Shown here in pieces: positions 16,289 to 26,780 of a stretch of DNA of 64,000 bases (within the stretch, counting starts at the first letter, position 1; the number at the start of each line of letters is the position of its first letter). Source of the stretch: JAFECT01 sp963838235. Lineage in GTDB: Bacteria; Pseudomonadota; Alphaproteobacteria; Caulobacterales; Caulobacteraceae. A program made the translations under genes and the position numbers. The stretch is taken from positions 1,580,419-1,644,418 of the forward strand of contig CAWIQJ010000005.1 in assembly GCA_963838235.1 (NCBI GenBank). Direction: 5' to 3'. The notes under the pieces were generated by a model. The model was given only the letters and a program-made list of their open reading frames with translations, searched no databases and was not told the origin of the DNA.

Positions 16289-19244
16289 TCAGTACTGCCA
16301 CCGGATCCCGAACAGGATGTCGCTTCCGGTGTGGTGGTAATACATCGGCAGATCGTGGCCGGTGTCGTCGAACTGGTTCTCGTACTGGTCGGTGAGGTTG
16401 ACCCCTTCCAGCGTCATCTTCAGGTGGTCGTTCACCGTGTACTGGATCGAGGCGTCGAGGTTGAACGTCGCGTCGAAGCCGTCGGCGTTGGTGCCGACTT
16501 CCTTGCCGGGCACCTGGCTCAGGTACTTCGAGCGGAAGGATCCGGAAATACGCGCGCTCCACTTCGCGTCTTCGTAGTAGAGGGTCGCGTTAGCGGAATA
16601 TCTCGACAGGCCGAGCAGGTTGTTGCTGACGAACTGGCCCGGCGTGGACGTCGGATAAAGCACGCTCGAAGTCCACATAGGTCAGGTTCACCAGCGTGCC
16701 GGTATGGCTGAACAAGCCCGGCAGCATGGTGAACTGCTGCTGGTAGTTGATCTCGAGGCCGTTCACGCCGCCCCCGGGGGTGTTGACCGGCGTGGAAAAC
16801 TGCCAGATCGCCGAAGGACTGCACCCGGGCGCGCTGCCGCAGGCGGCGATCGCGGCGCTGTCGGGAATGCCGAACGGGTTGCCGTGGAAGACCAGGTTCT
16901 GAACCTTGGTGGTGACCAGGCTCAGAACGTCCTTATGGAACAACGCGATCGACAGCATCGTGCCGTGCGACGGATACCACTCCCAGTCCAGGTCGTAGGA
17001 GTTCGCCAGGAACGGGTTGAGTGCTGGGTTGCCGGTCTTCACCGTGAAGTTAGAGCCCGACACCGTCACCGAGGTTGAGGCCAGAAGGTCGGTGAGGTTC
17101 GGACGCGCCATCACCCGCGCCGCCGCGAAGCGCATAATGGTGTTGTCCGAGGTCTGCCAGGCGAGGTTCAGCGACGGCAGGAAGTTGTTGTACGACCGCG
17201 ACGAGTCGTCGGCGCGCAACACGGAGGCTACGAAACTGTAGCCCTGCGAGAACTGGTCGGTCCTCACGTCGCGCATGCCGAGGTTGCCGCTGAGCGGATG
17301 GCCGAGCAGGTCGAACTTGAAGTCCGCCTGAACATAGGCGCCGTAGTCGTGTTCCTTCTCCGTCGCATTGTCTCCGAGGTCGCCGGTGGTCGAGAGCGCG
17401 AACAACGGGGAGGTATAGAGCCCGAACAGCGAAGCCGCCTTGAACACATCCGGCGTGATCGTCGTGGGCGTGCTGCCGCTCGGGACATTGGCCCCGGTGG
17501 CGTTGGCGAAGTTGATGACCTGGTCGTAGCTCGAGATCGGGATCGACTGCAGCGCCTTATAGGCGTTGGTCGAGGTGACCGTTTCGCCGTTGACCAGCCG
17601 CAGCGAGGTCGCCTGGAACTGATACTCCTTGTAACTCAGGCCCGCCGACACGGCGAAGTTGTCCGACGGGCGCCAGTGCAGGTTCCACTGACCGGTATCG
17701 AAGTCGTTGTCCGTCGTCTGCGGCCGTTCGCGCACCTCGGTGAGCACCCAGGGGCCGCTAGAGGTCAGGTTGGCGGAGCCGAAGTTGAGCTGCGGAACGC
17801 GGCTGTTGGCAAAGTTGTATGAGAAATTCTGGACGTTGTACTGGTCGAAGCCCAGGGTGGTCTGGATCGGGTTGGCGAAGTTCGAGATCGAGGCCCCGAC
17901 CAGTTCGTCCATGCTCCACTGATCGTTGAACTTGGTTTGGCCGTGCAGCGTCACCTGGTCGAACTCGGTGTGCATGACGTCGTAACGGTCTTCGACGCGG
18001 GTATCGACGCCGTCGAAGGTGCCGCCTTCCATCACGCCGTTGACGATGTTTTCGCTGAGCACGCTGATGTTGGCGATGCTGGTGCAGGTGCTGACACTGG
18101 AGCACTTACCCGTGCCCGAGAAGCCCGGCGCCTCGAGGTACTGCTCCTGGCGCGTCGCCCACCAGTAGGAGTGCAGGTAGTCGAGGCTGAACAGGTTGTT
18201 ATCGTCGGGCTTCCACTGGAACGACGCGGTCGCGCCGGTGCGCTTCTCGTCATCCTGGTAGAAATCGTAGCGCGGGAAGCGCGGGTGCAGCGCCGCGTCC
18301 GCGGTGGCGCACACCGTCGGCAGCGGGAAGACCTGACAGTTGGTGCCAAGCACCGACTTGAACCCTACAAGGGTATGTGTGCCCGAGGTCCCGGTGTTCA
18401 GCACGTCGCCCTCGTCCCAGCGGACGGTCGAGGCGCCGGCGTCGTCGTACTTGCGCTCGCCGTAGGACAGGCTGATCAGGGCGCCGAAGTGGCCGTCGTC
18501 CCAGGTGTCGCTCATCAGCATCGAGGCGCGCGGCCCCGTCTCGCTGGCCAGGGTGTTGTAGTCGCCCTTGGCCTGGGCGATGAACCGGAAGCCGTCGTAG
18601 TCGAGCGGGTGCGCGGTCGACATCTCGACCGTGGCGCCCAGGGCGCCTTCTTCCAGATTGCCTTCCGCGGTCTTGCGCAGCGTGAGCTGGTTGAACAGGT
18701 CCGAGGAGAAGACGTTGAAGTCGAACGCGCGGGTGCGGTTCACGCCGCCGTCGCTGTCGGGCGAGCCGACCGTGGTCAGCGCCTCCATGCCGTTGATTAG
18801 CACGCGCGTATATTGCGGACCGAGGCCGCGCACGGTGATCTCGCGACCCTCGCCGCCTTCGCGGCTGATCGCGACGCCCGGAATCCGCTGCAACGATTCG
18901 GCGAGGTTCAGGTCGGGGAACTTGCCGATGTCTTCGGCCAGGATTGTGTCGATTTCGGAATCGGCGTCGCGCTTGATGTTGATCGCCTTGGCCAGGCTGT
19001 TGCGGAAGCCGGTGACCACCACCTCCTGCACCTGGCTCGCGTCGCCCGTGCCGGCCGGTTTGGCGGCTGGACCTTGCGCCGGAGGCGCTGCCTGCTGGCC
19101 GGCTCCGTCGCCCTGCCCCTGGCCCGATCCCTGGTCCTCAGCGTGCGCCGCGCCGGCCGCGGTGAAGACCGCCAGGGCCACCGCCACGCTCGACACCCCA
19201 CACTTCAGACGACGGGAGAACTCCCCTTGTTCCGACCTAGACAT
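16289..19244 (-). CDS. TonB-dependent receptor (pectin oligomer uptake), one frameshift
   Basis: An outer-membrane receptor of about 984 residues of the TonB-Xanth-Caul type (TIGR01782-like). It has a long signal peptide (MSRSEQGEF..., cleavage near AHA-E), a VQEVVVTGFRNSL TonB-box-like start near residue 70, the plug with DILAEDIGKFPDLNLAESLQ-type sequence and VRGLGPQYTRVLINGMEAL, then a 22-strand barrel ending in IRWQY. One surplus base near 16,660 splits it: the barrel frame shifts between VDFER and LYPTSTPGQ. This looks like a sequencing error, since both halves are intact. GGAGGAG precedes ATG 19244. Two operators lie 74-120 bases upstream. It likely imports pectic oligosaccharides. Confidence 0.85.
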
Positions 19245-19317
19245 AGCGCCTCCTCCCCAGGTGGCTTTATCCGCTAGGCGGCTGCGGCCTTAGAGCCGTC
19301 CGCCCCCCTGAACTCTA

Positions 19318-19364
19318 TGACACCGGTGTCATTTCGCTTTGGCTTTTTCGTGACACCGGTATCA
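19318..19364 (-). promoter_or_regulatory. two uronate-locus operators before the TonB receptor gene
   Basis: TGACACCGGTGTCA (19318-19331) is a perfect 14-base palindrome and TGACACCGGTATCA (19351-19364) differs by one base. Their centres are 33 bases apart, close to three helical turns, so bound dimers would lie on the same face. They are upstream of the TonB receptor start at 19244. Confidence 0.75.
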
Positions 19365-19492
19365 TTCCGGACGCTAACAGCAAGAACGGCGCTCTGGCAA
19401 GACGCTTCGACAGCAGGGATGGAGCCAGCGTTGCACGAATGCCTCAGATTCTCCTCCCCCGTGAGCGGCAGCAAACGGGATGGGGAGAACGC

Positions 19493-20251
19493 TCACCGCG
19501 CCAACCATCCGCCATCAACCGCCAGCATCGTGCCGTGCACGTAATCCGACGCGTCGGACGCAAGGAACACCGCCGCGCCGCCGAGATCCCCGGGCTCGCC
19601 CCATCGACCCGCCGGAATCCGCGCGAGGATGTCGCGGTTGCGCGTCTCGTCCATGCGCAGCGCCTCGGTGTTGTCGGTGGCAAAGTACCCGGGTGCGATA
19701 GCGTTCACGTTTACGCCCTTCCCCGCCCACTCGTTGGCCAGCAGCCGGGTCAGACCGGCCAGCCCGCTCTTGCTCGCGGTATAGGACGCCACCCGCACGC
19801 CGCCCTGAAACGACAGCATGGACGCGATGTTGATGATCTTGCCGCGGCCGCGCGCCAGCATGTGCCGCCCCGCCGCCTTGGCGAGAAAGAACGCGCTCTT
19901 CAGGTTGGTGTCGATCACCAGGTCCCAATCGGCCTCGCTGAAGTCGACCGCATCGGCGCGCTTGATCGTGCCGGCGTTGTTGACCAGGATATCGAGCGCG
20001 CCGAAGTCGTCGACCACGCCGTCGACCAGGCCTTTTATCGGCGCGGTGGTCGACAGGTCCGCGGCGCGCCATGCAAATCGGCGGCCCAACGCACGTACCG
20101 CCGCCTCCGTCGCGTCGGGCTTGGTCCGCCCCGCCGCCGCGATGTCCGCCCCTGCCCCCGCCAACGCCAGTGCAATCGCCTGGCCCAGCCCCCGGTCGGC
20201 GCCGGTGACCAGCGCCGTACGGCCGGTCAGATCGAAGGACGGCGCGCTCAT
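19493..20251 (-). CDS. kduD: 2-dehydro-3-deoxy-D-gluconate 5-dehydrogenase (KduD)
   Basis: A 252-residue classical SDR. It has the nucleotide site TGADRGLGQAIALAL (residues about 16-30), NNAGTIKRAD (about 90), catalytic Ser in IASMLSFQGG and the YTASKSG Tyr-Lys pair (about 155-160), and the C-terminal VHGTMLAVDGGWLAR. IKRADAVDFSEADWD matches KduD specifically. It reduces 2,5-diketo-3-deoxygluconate to KDG using NADH. Its ATG overlaps the kduI stop (ATGA), so translation is coupled to kduI, the preceding enzyme of the pathway. Confidence 0.9.
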   Translation of the reverse strand: MSAPSFDLTGRTALVTGADRGLGQAIALALAGAGADIAAAGRTKPDATEAAVRALGRRFAWRAADLSTTAPIKGLVDGVVDDFGALDILVNNAGTIKRADAVDFSEADWDLVIDTNLKSAFFLAKAAGRHMLARGRGKIINIASMLSFQGGVRVASYTASKSGLAGLTRLLANEWAGKGVNVNAIAPGYFATDNTEALRMDETRNRDILARIPAGRWGEPGDLGGAAVFLASDASDYVHGTMLAVDGGWLAR

Positions 20252-21090
20252 TTCAGCTGGCAGATGTCGAGCACGTGCATGTCGGTGTAGTCCAGGTTCT
20301 CGCCGCCCATGGCCCAGATGAAGCAATAGTTCGACGTCCCCGACCCCATGTGGATCGACCACGGCGGCGAGACCACCGCCTCGTCGTTGGCGACCACAAT
20401 GTGGCGTGCGGCGTCGGGCTCGCCCATGAAATGGAACACACGCTCGTCGGGTTTCAAACCGAAATAGAAATACACCTCCGAGCGGCGGTCGTGCAGGTGC
20501 GGCGGCATGGTGTTCCACACACTGCCGGTCTTAAGGATCGTCAGCCCCAGCAGCAACTGCGCCGACTTGCAGGTCGCCGGCACAATGTACTGGTAGATGG
20601 TCCGCTCGTTCGAAGTCTCGAGCGCGCCGCGCTCCAGCGGCACCGCCTGGTCGATGGAGATCTTCACCGTCTCGAACCGCGCATGCGCCGGCGTGCTGGC
20701 GAGATAGAACTTTGCGGGCGTCGCCCCGTCCACGTTCTCGAACACCACCGTCTCAGTGCCCATCGGGATGTAAAGGCCATCGCGGGGCTTCAGGTCGTAG
20801 GCCTGGCCGTCGACGATGATGCGCCCGGCGCCCTCGCCCACGTTCACTGCGCCCAGCTCCCGCCGTTCCAGGAACGGCGCGCCCGCGGCGGGCGCTTCCT
20901 GCACCGGCAGCGAAACCGGTCTCGACACGGGCGCCGCGCCGCCGATCACGAACCGCTCGTTGTGTGAATAGTTCAGGCTCACGGCATCCGGCGTAAACAG
21001 CGCGCCGATCAGATAGCGATCGCGCAGAGCATCGTTGCTGACGCCCTGCATCATGTCGGGATGGGTGGCCTGCAGTGTCTTGTTGAACAC
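20248..21090 (-). CDS. kduI: 5-keto-4-deoxyuronate isomerase (KduI)
   Basis: The 280-residue cupin-type isomerase converts 5-keto-4-deoxyuronate, formed from unsaturated galacturonate, into 2,5-diketo-3-deoxygluconate. Typical segments are ATHPDMMQGVSNDALRDRYLI at the start, LERRELGAVNVG, and the metal-binding cupin stretch TMPPHLHDRRSEVYFYF (about 195-211) with two His and Glu. GTG 21090 with GGAG 8 bases before it gives the family length; ATG starts further in would cut the conserved THP segment. It lies 10 bases after uxaC and overlaps kduD. Confidence 0.92.
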   Translation of the reverse strand: MFNKTLQATHPDMMQGVSNDALRDRYLIGALFTPDAVSLNYSHNERFVIGGAAPVSRPVSLPVQEAPAAGAPFLERRELGAVNVGEGAGRIIVDGQAYDLKPRDGLYIPMGTETVVFENVDGATPAKFYLASTPAHARFETVKISIDQAVPLERGALETSNERTIYQYIVPATCKSAQLLLGLTILKTGSVWNTMPPHLHDRRSEVYFYFGLKPDERVFHFMGEPDAARHIVVANDEAVVSPPWSIHMGSGTSNYCFIWAMGGENLDYTDMHVLDICQLK

Positions 21091-21100
21091 GGATGGGCTC

Positions 21101-22543
21101 CTAGGCGGAAAGGGCGCCGGCGTCGGGCCGGTCCAAACGATAGGCGCGCTTGGCGAGGCCGTAGGCGAGGTCGGGCGCCAGCGCGTGCGCGTCATCCTCG
21201 TCCAGTCGATGCTCGGCCACCAGTCGCGCGAGGAAGGCGCAGTCCACCCGCCGCGCCACGTCGTGTCGCGCGGGGATCGAGGTGAACGCGCGCGTGTCGT
21301 CGTTGAAACCCACGGTGTTGTAAAACCCGGCCGTCTCGGTAGTCGCCTCTCGGAAGCGGCGCATGCCTTCGGGGCTGTCGTGGAACCACCAGGCGGGGCC
21401 GAGCTTCAGGCACGGATAGTGACCCGCCAGCGGCGCGAGCTCGCGGCTGTAGGCGGTCTCGTCCAGGGTAAACAGGATGATCGACAGGTCCCGCTCGCCG
21501 CCGAAGCGGTCGAGCAGCGGTTTCAGCGCATGGACATAGTCGGTGCGCGTGGGGATGTCGGCGCCCTTGTCGCGGCCGAACGCGGCGAACAACCCGCGGT
21601 CATGGTTGCGCCAGGCGCCCGAGTGGATCTGCATCACCAGGCCGTCGTCGAGGCTCATCCGCGCCATCTCGGTCAGCATCTGGGCGCGGAACAACTCGGC
21701 CTCCTCCGCCGTGACCGCGCCCGACACGATCCTGCCATGCAGCGCCTGGGCCTCCGCCTCGCTGAGGTCCGCCGTCGCCGCGGTCGGATGGCCGTGGTCG
21801 GTCGCGGTCGCGCCGGCGGCGATGAACTCGGCGCGTTGCGTGCGGTGGGCGTCGAGATAGCCGCGCCAGCTCATCACGTCCTTGCCGGTCAGCTCGCCGA
21901 ACCGCGTCAGCGCCGAAGGGAAATCCTCGTGCTCCGCATCGACTACCATGTCGGGCCGATAGGTGGTGATCACCCGCCCGCCCCAGCCGCTCTTGCGGAT
22001 GGCGTGGTGGTTGGACAGGCTGTCGACCGGCGACTTCGTCGTCGCCAGCACCTCGATCTTGAACCGGTCGAACAGGGCGCGCGGCCGGAACGCCTCGTTC
22101 GCCAGCGCCTCGCCGATGCGGTCGAAATAGTGGTCCGCAGTGTCGGACCCGAGCACGACATCGATCCCGAACACTTCGACAAACGTATGGTTCAGCCACA
22201 GCGCCGACGGTGTCCCGCGGAACAGGAACCAGTGCTGCGCAAACAGCCGCCACGCCTCGCGCGGATCGGCCGCGGGCGGCCCCTTGCGCGACGCAACCCC
22301 CAGCCGTTCCAACGGCACGCCCTGGCTGTGCAGCATGCGGTAGAGGTAGTGGTCCGGCGCCAGCAACAGGTCCGTCGCGTTTGAGAACGGCGCGTTGGAG
22401 GCAAACCACCCCGCATCCGTATGCCCATGCGGACTGACGATCGGCATGTCCCTGACCGCCGCATAAAGCCCACGCGCAATCGCCCGCACCGAAGCGTCGG
22501 CGGGGAACAGGCGGTCGTCGTCGAGGGTCAGCGTTTTCGGCAT
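21101..22543 (-). CDS. uxaC: glucuronate/galacturonate isomerase (UxaC)
   Basis: A 480-residue protein of the UxaC family (amidohydrolase-like fold), near the usual 470. Marks are VSPHGHTDAGWFASNAPF (about 36-53) with the metal-type His-x-His, LNHTFVEVFGID, and GWGGRVITTYRPDMVVD. It isomerises galacturonate to tagaturonate or glucuronate to fructuronate, the first step of saturated uronate breakdown. It leads the operon uxaC-kduI-kduD. An operator (22556-22569) lies only 13 bases before the start codon, so a bound repressor would cover the promoter or leader. Confidence 0.93.
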   Translation of the reverse strand: MPKTLTLDDDRLFPADASVRAIARGLYAAVRDMPIVSPHGHTDAGWFASNAPFSNATDLLLAPDHYLYRMLHSQGVPLERLGVASRKGPPAADPREAWRLFAQHWFLFRGTPSALWLNHTFVEVFGIDVVLGSDTADHYFDRIGEALANEAFRPRALFDRFKIEVLATTKSPVDSLSNHHAIRKSGWGGRVITTYRPDMVVDAEHEDFPSALTRFGELTGKDVMSWRGYLDAHRTQRAEFIAAGATATDHGHPTAATADLSEAEAQALHGRIVSGAVTAEEAELFRAQMLTEMARMSLDDGLVMQIHSGAWRNHDRGLFAAFGRDKGADIPTRTDYVHALKPLLDRFGGERDLSIILFTLDETAYSRELAPLAGHYPCLKLGPAWWFHDSPEGMRRFREATTETAGFYNTVGFNDDTRAFTSIPARHDVARRVDCAFLARLVAEHRLDEDDAHALAPDLAYGLAKRAYRLDRPDAGALSA

Positions 22544-22555
22544 CGGATCGATTTA

Positions 22556-22569
22556 GGTAACCGGTGTCA
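22556..22569 (-). promoter_or_regulatory. uronate-locus operator before uxaC
   Basis: GGTAACCGGTGTCA, read on the minus strand as TGACACCGGTTACC, matches the operator form seen at 23808 exactly. It lies 13-26 bases upstream of the uxaC start. Confidence 0.7.
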
Positions 22570-22616
22570 TTGTTGCACGGGAACGCCCCGCGAGCCAAGC
22601 CCCGTCCGGTTTACCC

Positions 22617-23732
22617 CTACCCCTGCGGCGTGCCCGTCGAATTTCGCACCACCAACGAAGGCCGAACGTCCACCTCGTCGGGCGCTGCACCCTCCGCCCC
22701 GGCCAGCAGTTTCTCCGCCGCCATCCGGCCCATGTCGCGGATCGGCAGGCGCACCGTGGTCAGGTAGGGCCACACGCGCGAGGCCATCGGACTGTCGTCG
22801 TAGCCGACCACCGACAGGTCGCGCGGAATCTCCAGGCCCAGGTCGCGGGCGGCCTTGAACACGCCCATCGCCATCTCGTCGTTGCCGGTGAAGATCGCCG
22901 TCGGGCGCGGGTCGAGCGCCAGCAGGACCGCCCCGCACGCAACGCCGGACTCGAAGGTGTAACCGCCCTCGACCGAATAGCGCGGCTCCAGCTTCAGCCC
23001 ATGCTCCTTCAACCCCGCCACGAACCCCTGACGCCGCGTATGCGCCGATCGGAAGGTCTCCGGGCCCGAGATATGGGCGATGCGCTTGTGGCCCAATCCC
23101 GCCAGGTGCCGCGCCGCTTCCGCCGCGCCGACGTCGTCGTGGGTCACCAGCATGCTCTGCGGCTCCGACAATGACACCGAGGCGATGCGCACGTAGCGGC
23201 AGGCCAACCGGTCGAGCGTCTCGATCAGCCGCTCGTCCTCCGACGTGGACGGCGGCAGGATCACGCCGAACAGGCGCTGGCGCTCGACGAACATCCGGAT
23301 GTCGGCCAGGAACGCCGAATTGGTGCGGCTGCACGGGTGCACCACAAGCTCGTAGCCCGAGCCGCGCAACGCTTCGAGCACGCCTTGCTGCATATCGACG
23401 ACGTACTGCGGGTTCGGCTGGTCATAGATCATGCCGACCAGGAACGAGCGGCTCAACGCCAGGCCCCGCGCCTGCGGATCGGGCGCATAGCCGTGCGCCT
23501 CGATGATGGCGTTGACCCTGCGCCGCGTCTCCTCCTTCACCGAGGGCGAGTCGTTGATCACCCGCGAGACGGTCTTCTTCGAGACGCCGGCCAGGCGCGC
23601 GATGTCGTTGATGGTTGCGCGGCGCTTGCCGAGCTCGAGCGCCGTGTCGCGCGCCGTCGGCTCGCCGGCGGGGTCCGTCTTGGCCTTGCTTTGCGGCTTG
23701 CCAGAACTCTGGGCGGTCTTTCGGCGGTCCAA
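22617..23732 (-). CDS. LacI-family regulator of the uronate locus
   Basis: The protein has a basic N-terminal tail, a LacI helix-turn-helix (ATINDIARLAGVSKKTVSRVIND, about residues 39-61), the hinge helix DPQARGLA and a periplasmic-binding-protein-like ligand domain ending VRPSLVVRNSTG. TTG 23732 with AAGGA 8 bases upstream is preferred; a GTG at 23813 is in frame but lies inside the operator and would add an unlikely tail. About 371 residues. It is placed between uxaC and uxaA, and the operators around it are LacI-like palindromes with a central CCGG, so it probably represses the locus and is released by KDG or a related intermediate. Confidence 0.88.
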   Translation of the reverse strand: MDRRKTAQSSGKPQSKAKTDPAGEPTARDTALELGKRRATINDIARLAGVSKKTVSRVINDSPSVKEETRRRVNAIIEAHGYAPDPQARGLALSRSFLVGMIYDQPNPQYVVDMQQGVLEALRGSGYELVVHPCSRTNSAFLADIRMFVERQRLFGVILPPSTSEDERLIETLDRLACRYVRIASVSLSEPQSMLVTHDDVGAAEAARHLAGLGHKRIAHISGPETFRSAHTRRQGFVAGLKEHGLKLEPRYSVEGGYTFESGVACGAVLLALDPRPTAIFTGNDEMAMGVFKAARDLGLEIPRDLSVVGYDDSPMASRVWPYLTTVRLPIRDMGRMAAEKLLAGAEGAAPDEVDVRPSLVVRNSTGTPQG

Positions 23733-23807
23733 GGGCGGTCCTTCGGTAATGCTGCGCCTGCATACCGGCGGCGGCGGCCGGACGCCACAGCCCGCTTGAT
23801 CCCACTC

Positions 23808-23821
23808 TGACACCGGTTACC
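23808..23821. promoter_or_regulatory. uronate-locus operator between regulator and uxaA
   Basis: TGACACCGGTTACC lies 10 bases before the uxaA start and about 75 bases upstream of the preferred regulator start, so it could serve both the uxaA operon and autoregulation. Confidence 0.7.
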
Positions 23822-23831
23822 TTAAGGGTCC

Positions 23832-25349
23832 ATGCCGGACCTGCCGATCCAGCCCGTGGCCGCCCTGGCCGTTCTCCGCATCGATCCGCGCGACGATGTG
23901 GCCACCGCCCTGCGCGCGCTCGCGCCCGGCGAACAGGTGGACGCGGGCGGCGGGGCGGTGACGGTGCTCGACCCGATCCCCAAGGGCCACAAGCTGGCGC
24001 TGAAGCCGGTGGCCGAGGGCGTCGAGGTGCTGAAGTACGGCTGGCCCATCGGCCGCGCGACCACAGCCATCCGCGCCGGCGAGCACGTGCACAGCCACAA
24101 CCTGAAGACCGGACTCTCGGGGACGGAGGCTTACGACCGCGCCGGGTGGCGCCCGCCCGAGGTTCCGGCGGCCGTGACCGGCGCGACCTTCCAGGGCTAT
24201 CGCCGCGCCGACGGCCGGGTCGGCGTGCGCAACGAAATCTGGATTCTCTGCACCGTCGGCTGCGTCGCGCGCACGGCCGAGCGGATCGCGCGCATCGGCG
24301 CGGAGCGCTACGCCGGCCGAGTCGACGGTATCTTCGCCTTCACCCATCCGTTCGGCTGTTCGCAGTTGGGCGACGACCTCGACGCCACGCGGCGCGTGCT
24401 GGCGGGATTGGCCGTGCATCCCAACGCCGGCGGCGTGCTGATCCTAGGCCTCGGCTGCGAGTCGAACCAGCTCGACGCCCTGCTTGCGACACTGCCCGCG
24501 TCGCGGCGCGAGCGCATCCGCGCCTTCGCCGCCCAAGCCGAAGAGGACGAGACTGAAGCGGGCCTCGCCGCGCTCGACGCCCTGGTGAGGCTCGCGGAAA
24601 AGGACAATCGCGAACCCTGCCCCGCCTCGTCGCTGGTAATCGGGTTGAAGTGCGGCGGTTCCGACGGGTTCAGCGGCCTCACCGCCAACCCGCTGGTCGG
24701 CCGCATCGCCGACAAGGTCGCCGAAGCCGGCGGCACGCCGATCTTGACCGAGATCCCCGAGGTGTTTGGCGCCGAACAGCTCTTGATGCAGCGCGCCGCC
24801 AGCCCGCGCGTGTTTGACGCGGTCGGCGCGGTGGTCAACGACTTCAAACAGTACTTTCTCGACCATGGCGAGCCGGTGTCGGAGAACCCCTCGCCCGGCA
24901 ACATCGAAGGCGGCGTCACCACCCTGGAGGAGAAATCACTGGGCGCGGTGCAGAAGTCCGGCCGCTCCGCCCTGACCCAGGTGCTGCGCTACGGCGAACG
25001 CGCCGACGCGCCGGGCCTGGCGCTGCTCGAGGCGCCCGGCAACGATGCGGTGTCGTCCACCGCCCTCACCTGCGCCGGCGCCACGGTCATCCTGTTCACC
25101 ACCGGCCGCGGCACGCCGCTCGGATTTCCCGCACCGACGTTGAAGATCGCCACCAACTCCGACCTCGCGCGCCGCAAGCCGCACTGGATCGACTTCGACG
25201 CCGGCCGGCTGATCGAGGGCGAGGACCGCGAAGCGGCCGCCGAGGACCTCTGGCGCCTGGTGCTCGACACCGCCTCGGGAAAGCCCGCCAAGAATGAGCT
25301 GAACGGTGAACGCGAAATCGCGATCTGGAAGCGCGGAGTCACCCTCTGA
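23832..25349 (+). CDS. uxaA: altronate dehydratase (UxaA)
   Basis: The 505-residue protein joins an N-terminal SAF domain (about 1-100, with HKLALKPVAEGVEVLKYG and the metal-type GEHVHSHN) to the main UxaA domain (FQGYRRADGRVGVRNEIWIL at about 118, THPFGCSQLGDD, GLGCESNQ, LKCGGSDGFSGLTANPLVG). This full-length layout is that of hexuronate-type altronate/galactarate dehydratases. It dehydrates altronate to KDG. It begins an operon with the following reductase, and its operator lies directly upstream. Confidence 0.92.
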   Translation: MPDLPIQPVAALAVLRIDPRDDVATALRALAPGEQVDAGGGAVTVLDPIPKGHKLALKPVAEGVEVLKYGWPIGRATTAIRAGEHVHSHNLKTGLSGTEAYDRAGWRPPEVPAAVTGATFQGYRRADGRVGVRNEIWILCTVGCVARTAERIARIGAERYAGRVDGIFAFTHPFGCSQLGDDLDATRRVLAGLAVHPNAGGVLILGLGCESNQLDALLATLPASRRERIRAFAAQAEEDETEAGLAALDALVRLAEKDNREPCPASSLVIGLKCGGSDGFSGLTANPLVGRIADKVAEAGGTPILTEIPEVFGAEQLLMQRAASPRVFDAVGAVVNDFKQYFLDHGEPVSENPSPGNIEGGVTTLEEKSLGAVQKSGRSALTQVLRYGERADAPGLALLEAPGNDAVSSTALTCAGATVILFTTGRGTPLGFPAPTLKIATNSDLARRKPHWIDFDAGRLIEGEDREAAAEDLWRLVLDTASGKPAKNELNGEREIAIWKRGVTL

Positions 25350-25378
25350 CCCGCCTCGCCGACGCGACGCTGGGCGAC

Positions 25379-26777
25379 ATGCGCGCGGGCGTGGCGCGTC
25401 CGGGCTATGACCGAGCCGCCACGCGGATCGGCGTCGTGCACCTGGGCCCCGGTGCGTTCCATCGCGCGCACCAGGCCTACTATTTCGACCGGCTGCTGGC
25501 GCGCGACCCCCGGTGGGCGATCTCGGCCGTGTCGCTGCACAGTCCAGGCGTGCGCGACGCGCTCGCCCCGCAGGACGGCCTCTACGCGCTCGCCGAACTC
25601 GACGACCCCACACGCTGGCGCGTGATCGGCGCCATCCGCGAGGTGTCGGTGGCGCCGCAAACGCCCGACCGCGTGCTCGCGCGGGTAGCGCATCCGGACA
25701 CGCGGCTGGTCACCCTCACCATCACCGAAAAGGGCTATGCGCTCGACAACGCAGGGCGGCTGGATTTCAACGACCCCGACGTCGCCGCGGACCTCGCTGG
25801 CGACGCGCACCCGCGCACCGCCATCGGCTGGATCGTCGCCGGCCTCCGCGCGCGCCGCGCCGCCGGACTCCCACCGTTTACCACGGTGAGTTGCGACAAC
25901 CTCGCCGACAACGGACGCAAGCTGAAAGCCGCCGTCGTCGCCTTCGCCGGCCGGCGCGACCCCGGCCTCGCGCATTGGATCGAAACCGAAGCGCGGTTCC
26001 CCTGCACCATGGTCAACTCCATCACCCCCGCCACCGACGACGCCCTGTGCGCTCGCGCCGCCGAGGCGCTTGGCCTGACCGACGCCTGGCCGGTCCAGCG
26101 CGAGCCGTTCACTCAATGGGTCGTCGAAGACGCCTTCGGCGACGATGGCCCCGACTGGGCCAGCGCGAGCGTGACCGTCAGCAACGACATCGCCGCCTAC
26201 GCCCAGGCGAAGCTGCGCCTGCTTAACGGCGCCCACTCCACCCTCGCCTACGTCGGCCTGCCGCGCGGCCATGAAACCGTCGGCGAAGCCATGGCCGACG
26301 CCGAACTGGCGGCGTTCGTGGAGCGCCTGATGTGCGAAGACATCGCGCCGACGATCGCCGCGCCAAACGGCCTCGACCTCGATCGATATATCCGCGACCT
26401 GTTGGCGCGCTTCCGCAACGGCGCCGTGCGCCACCTTCTGTCCCAGATTGCGTGGGACGGATCGCAGAAACTTCCGGTGCGCGTGCTCGCCACCGTCCGC
26501 GACGCAGCCCATGCGGGCCGCCCGCTCGACCGGCTGGCGGTTCCTGTCGCCGCCTGGATGCGCTTCATCCGCGACCGTGCGCGGATCGGCGTCGCCATCG
26601 TGGACCCGCTCGCCGACGCACTGATGGAGATCGCCCGCGCGACGTCGGGCAAGGGCCTGGACGACGTCCCAAGAATTCCTGTCGCTCGAAGCCGTCTTCA
26701 GTCGCGACAGTTTGCCCGCGCCTTACGTCGACGCCCTGATCACAGCCTACGACGGCCTAGGTCACGGCCGCCTCTGA
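25379..26777 (+). CDS. tagaturonate/fructuronate reductase (mannitol dehydrogenase family), one frameshift
   Basis: The protein (about 465 residues) is a polyol-dehydrogenase-family NAD enzyme. Marks are GVVHLGPGAFHRAHQAYYFD (the nucleotide-binding start), TITEKGY, SCDNLADNG and the catalytic KLRLLNGAHSTLAYVG (Lys and His, about 280-295). It reduces tagaturonate to altronate or fructuronate to mannonate; with uxaA next to it, tagaturonate is the likely substrate. An extra C in the CCC run near 26,672 shifts the frame; dropping it restores EFLSLEAVFSRDSLPAPYVD and a normal end at 26777. ATG 25379 is used, though translation may begin at an upstream codon overlapping the uxaA stop. Confidence 0.87.
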
Positions 26778-26780
26778 CGA

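Noticed and set aside
21035..22384. 449-residue rightward frame over uxaC
   Set aside because: It lies entirely antisense to uxaC, which has strong family motifs. Composition is typical of shadow frames.
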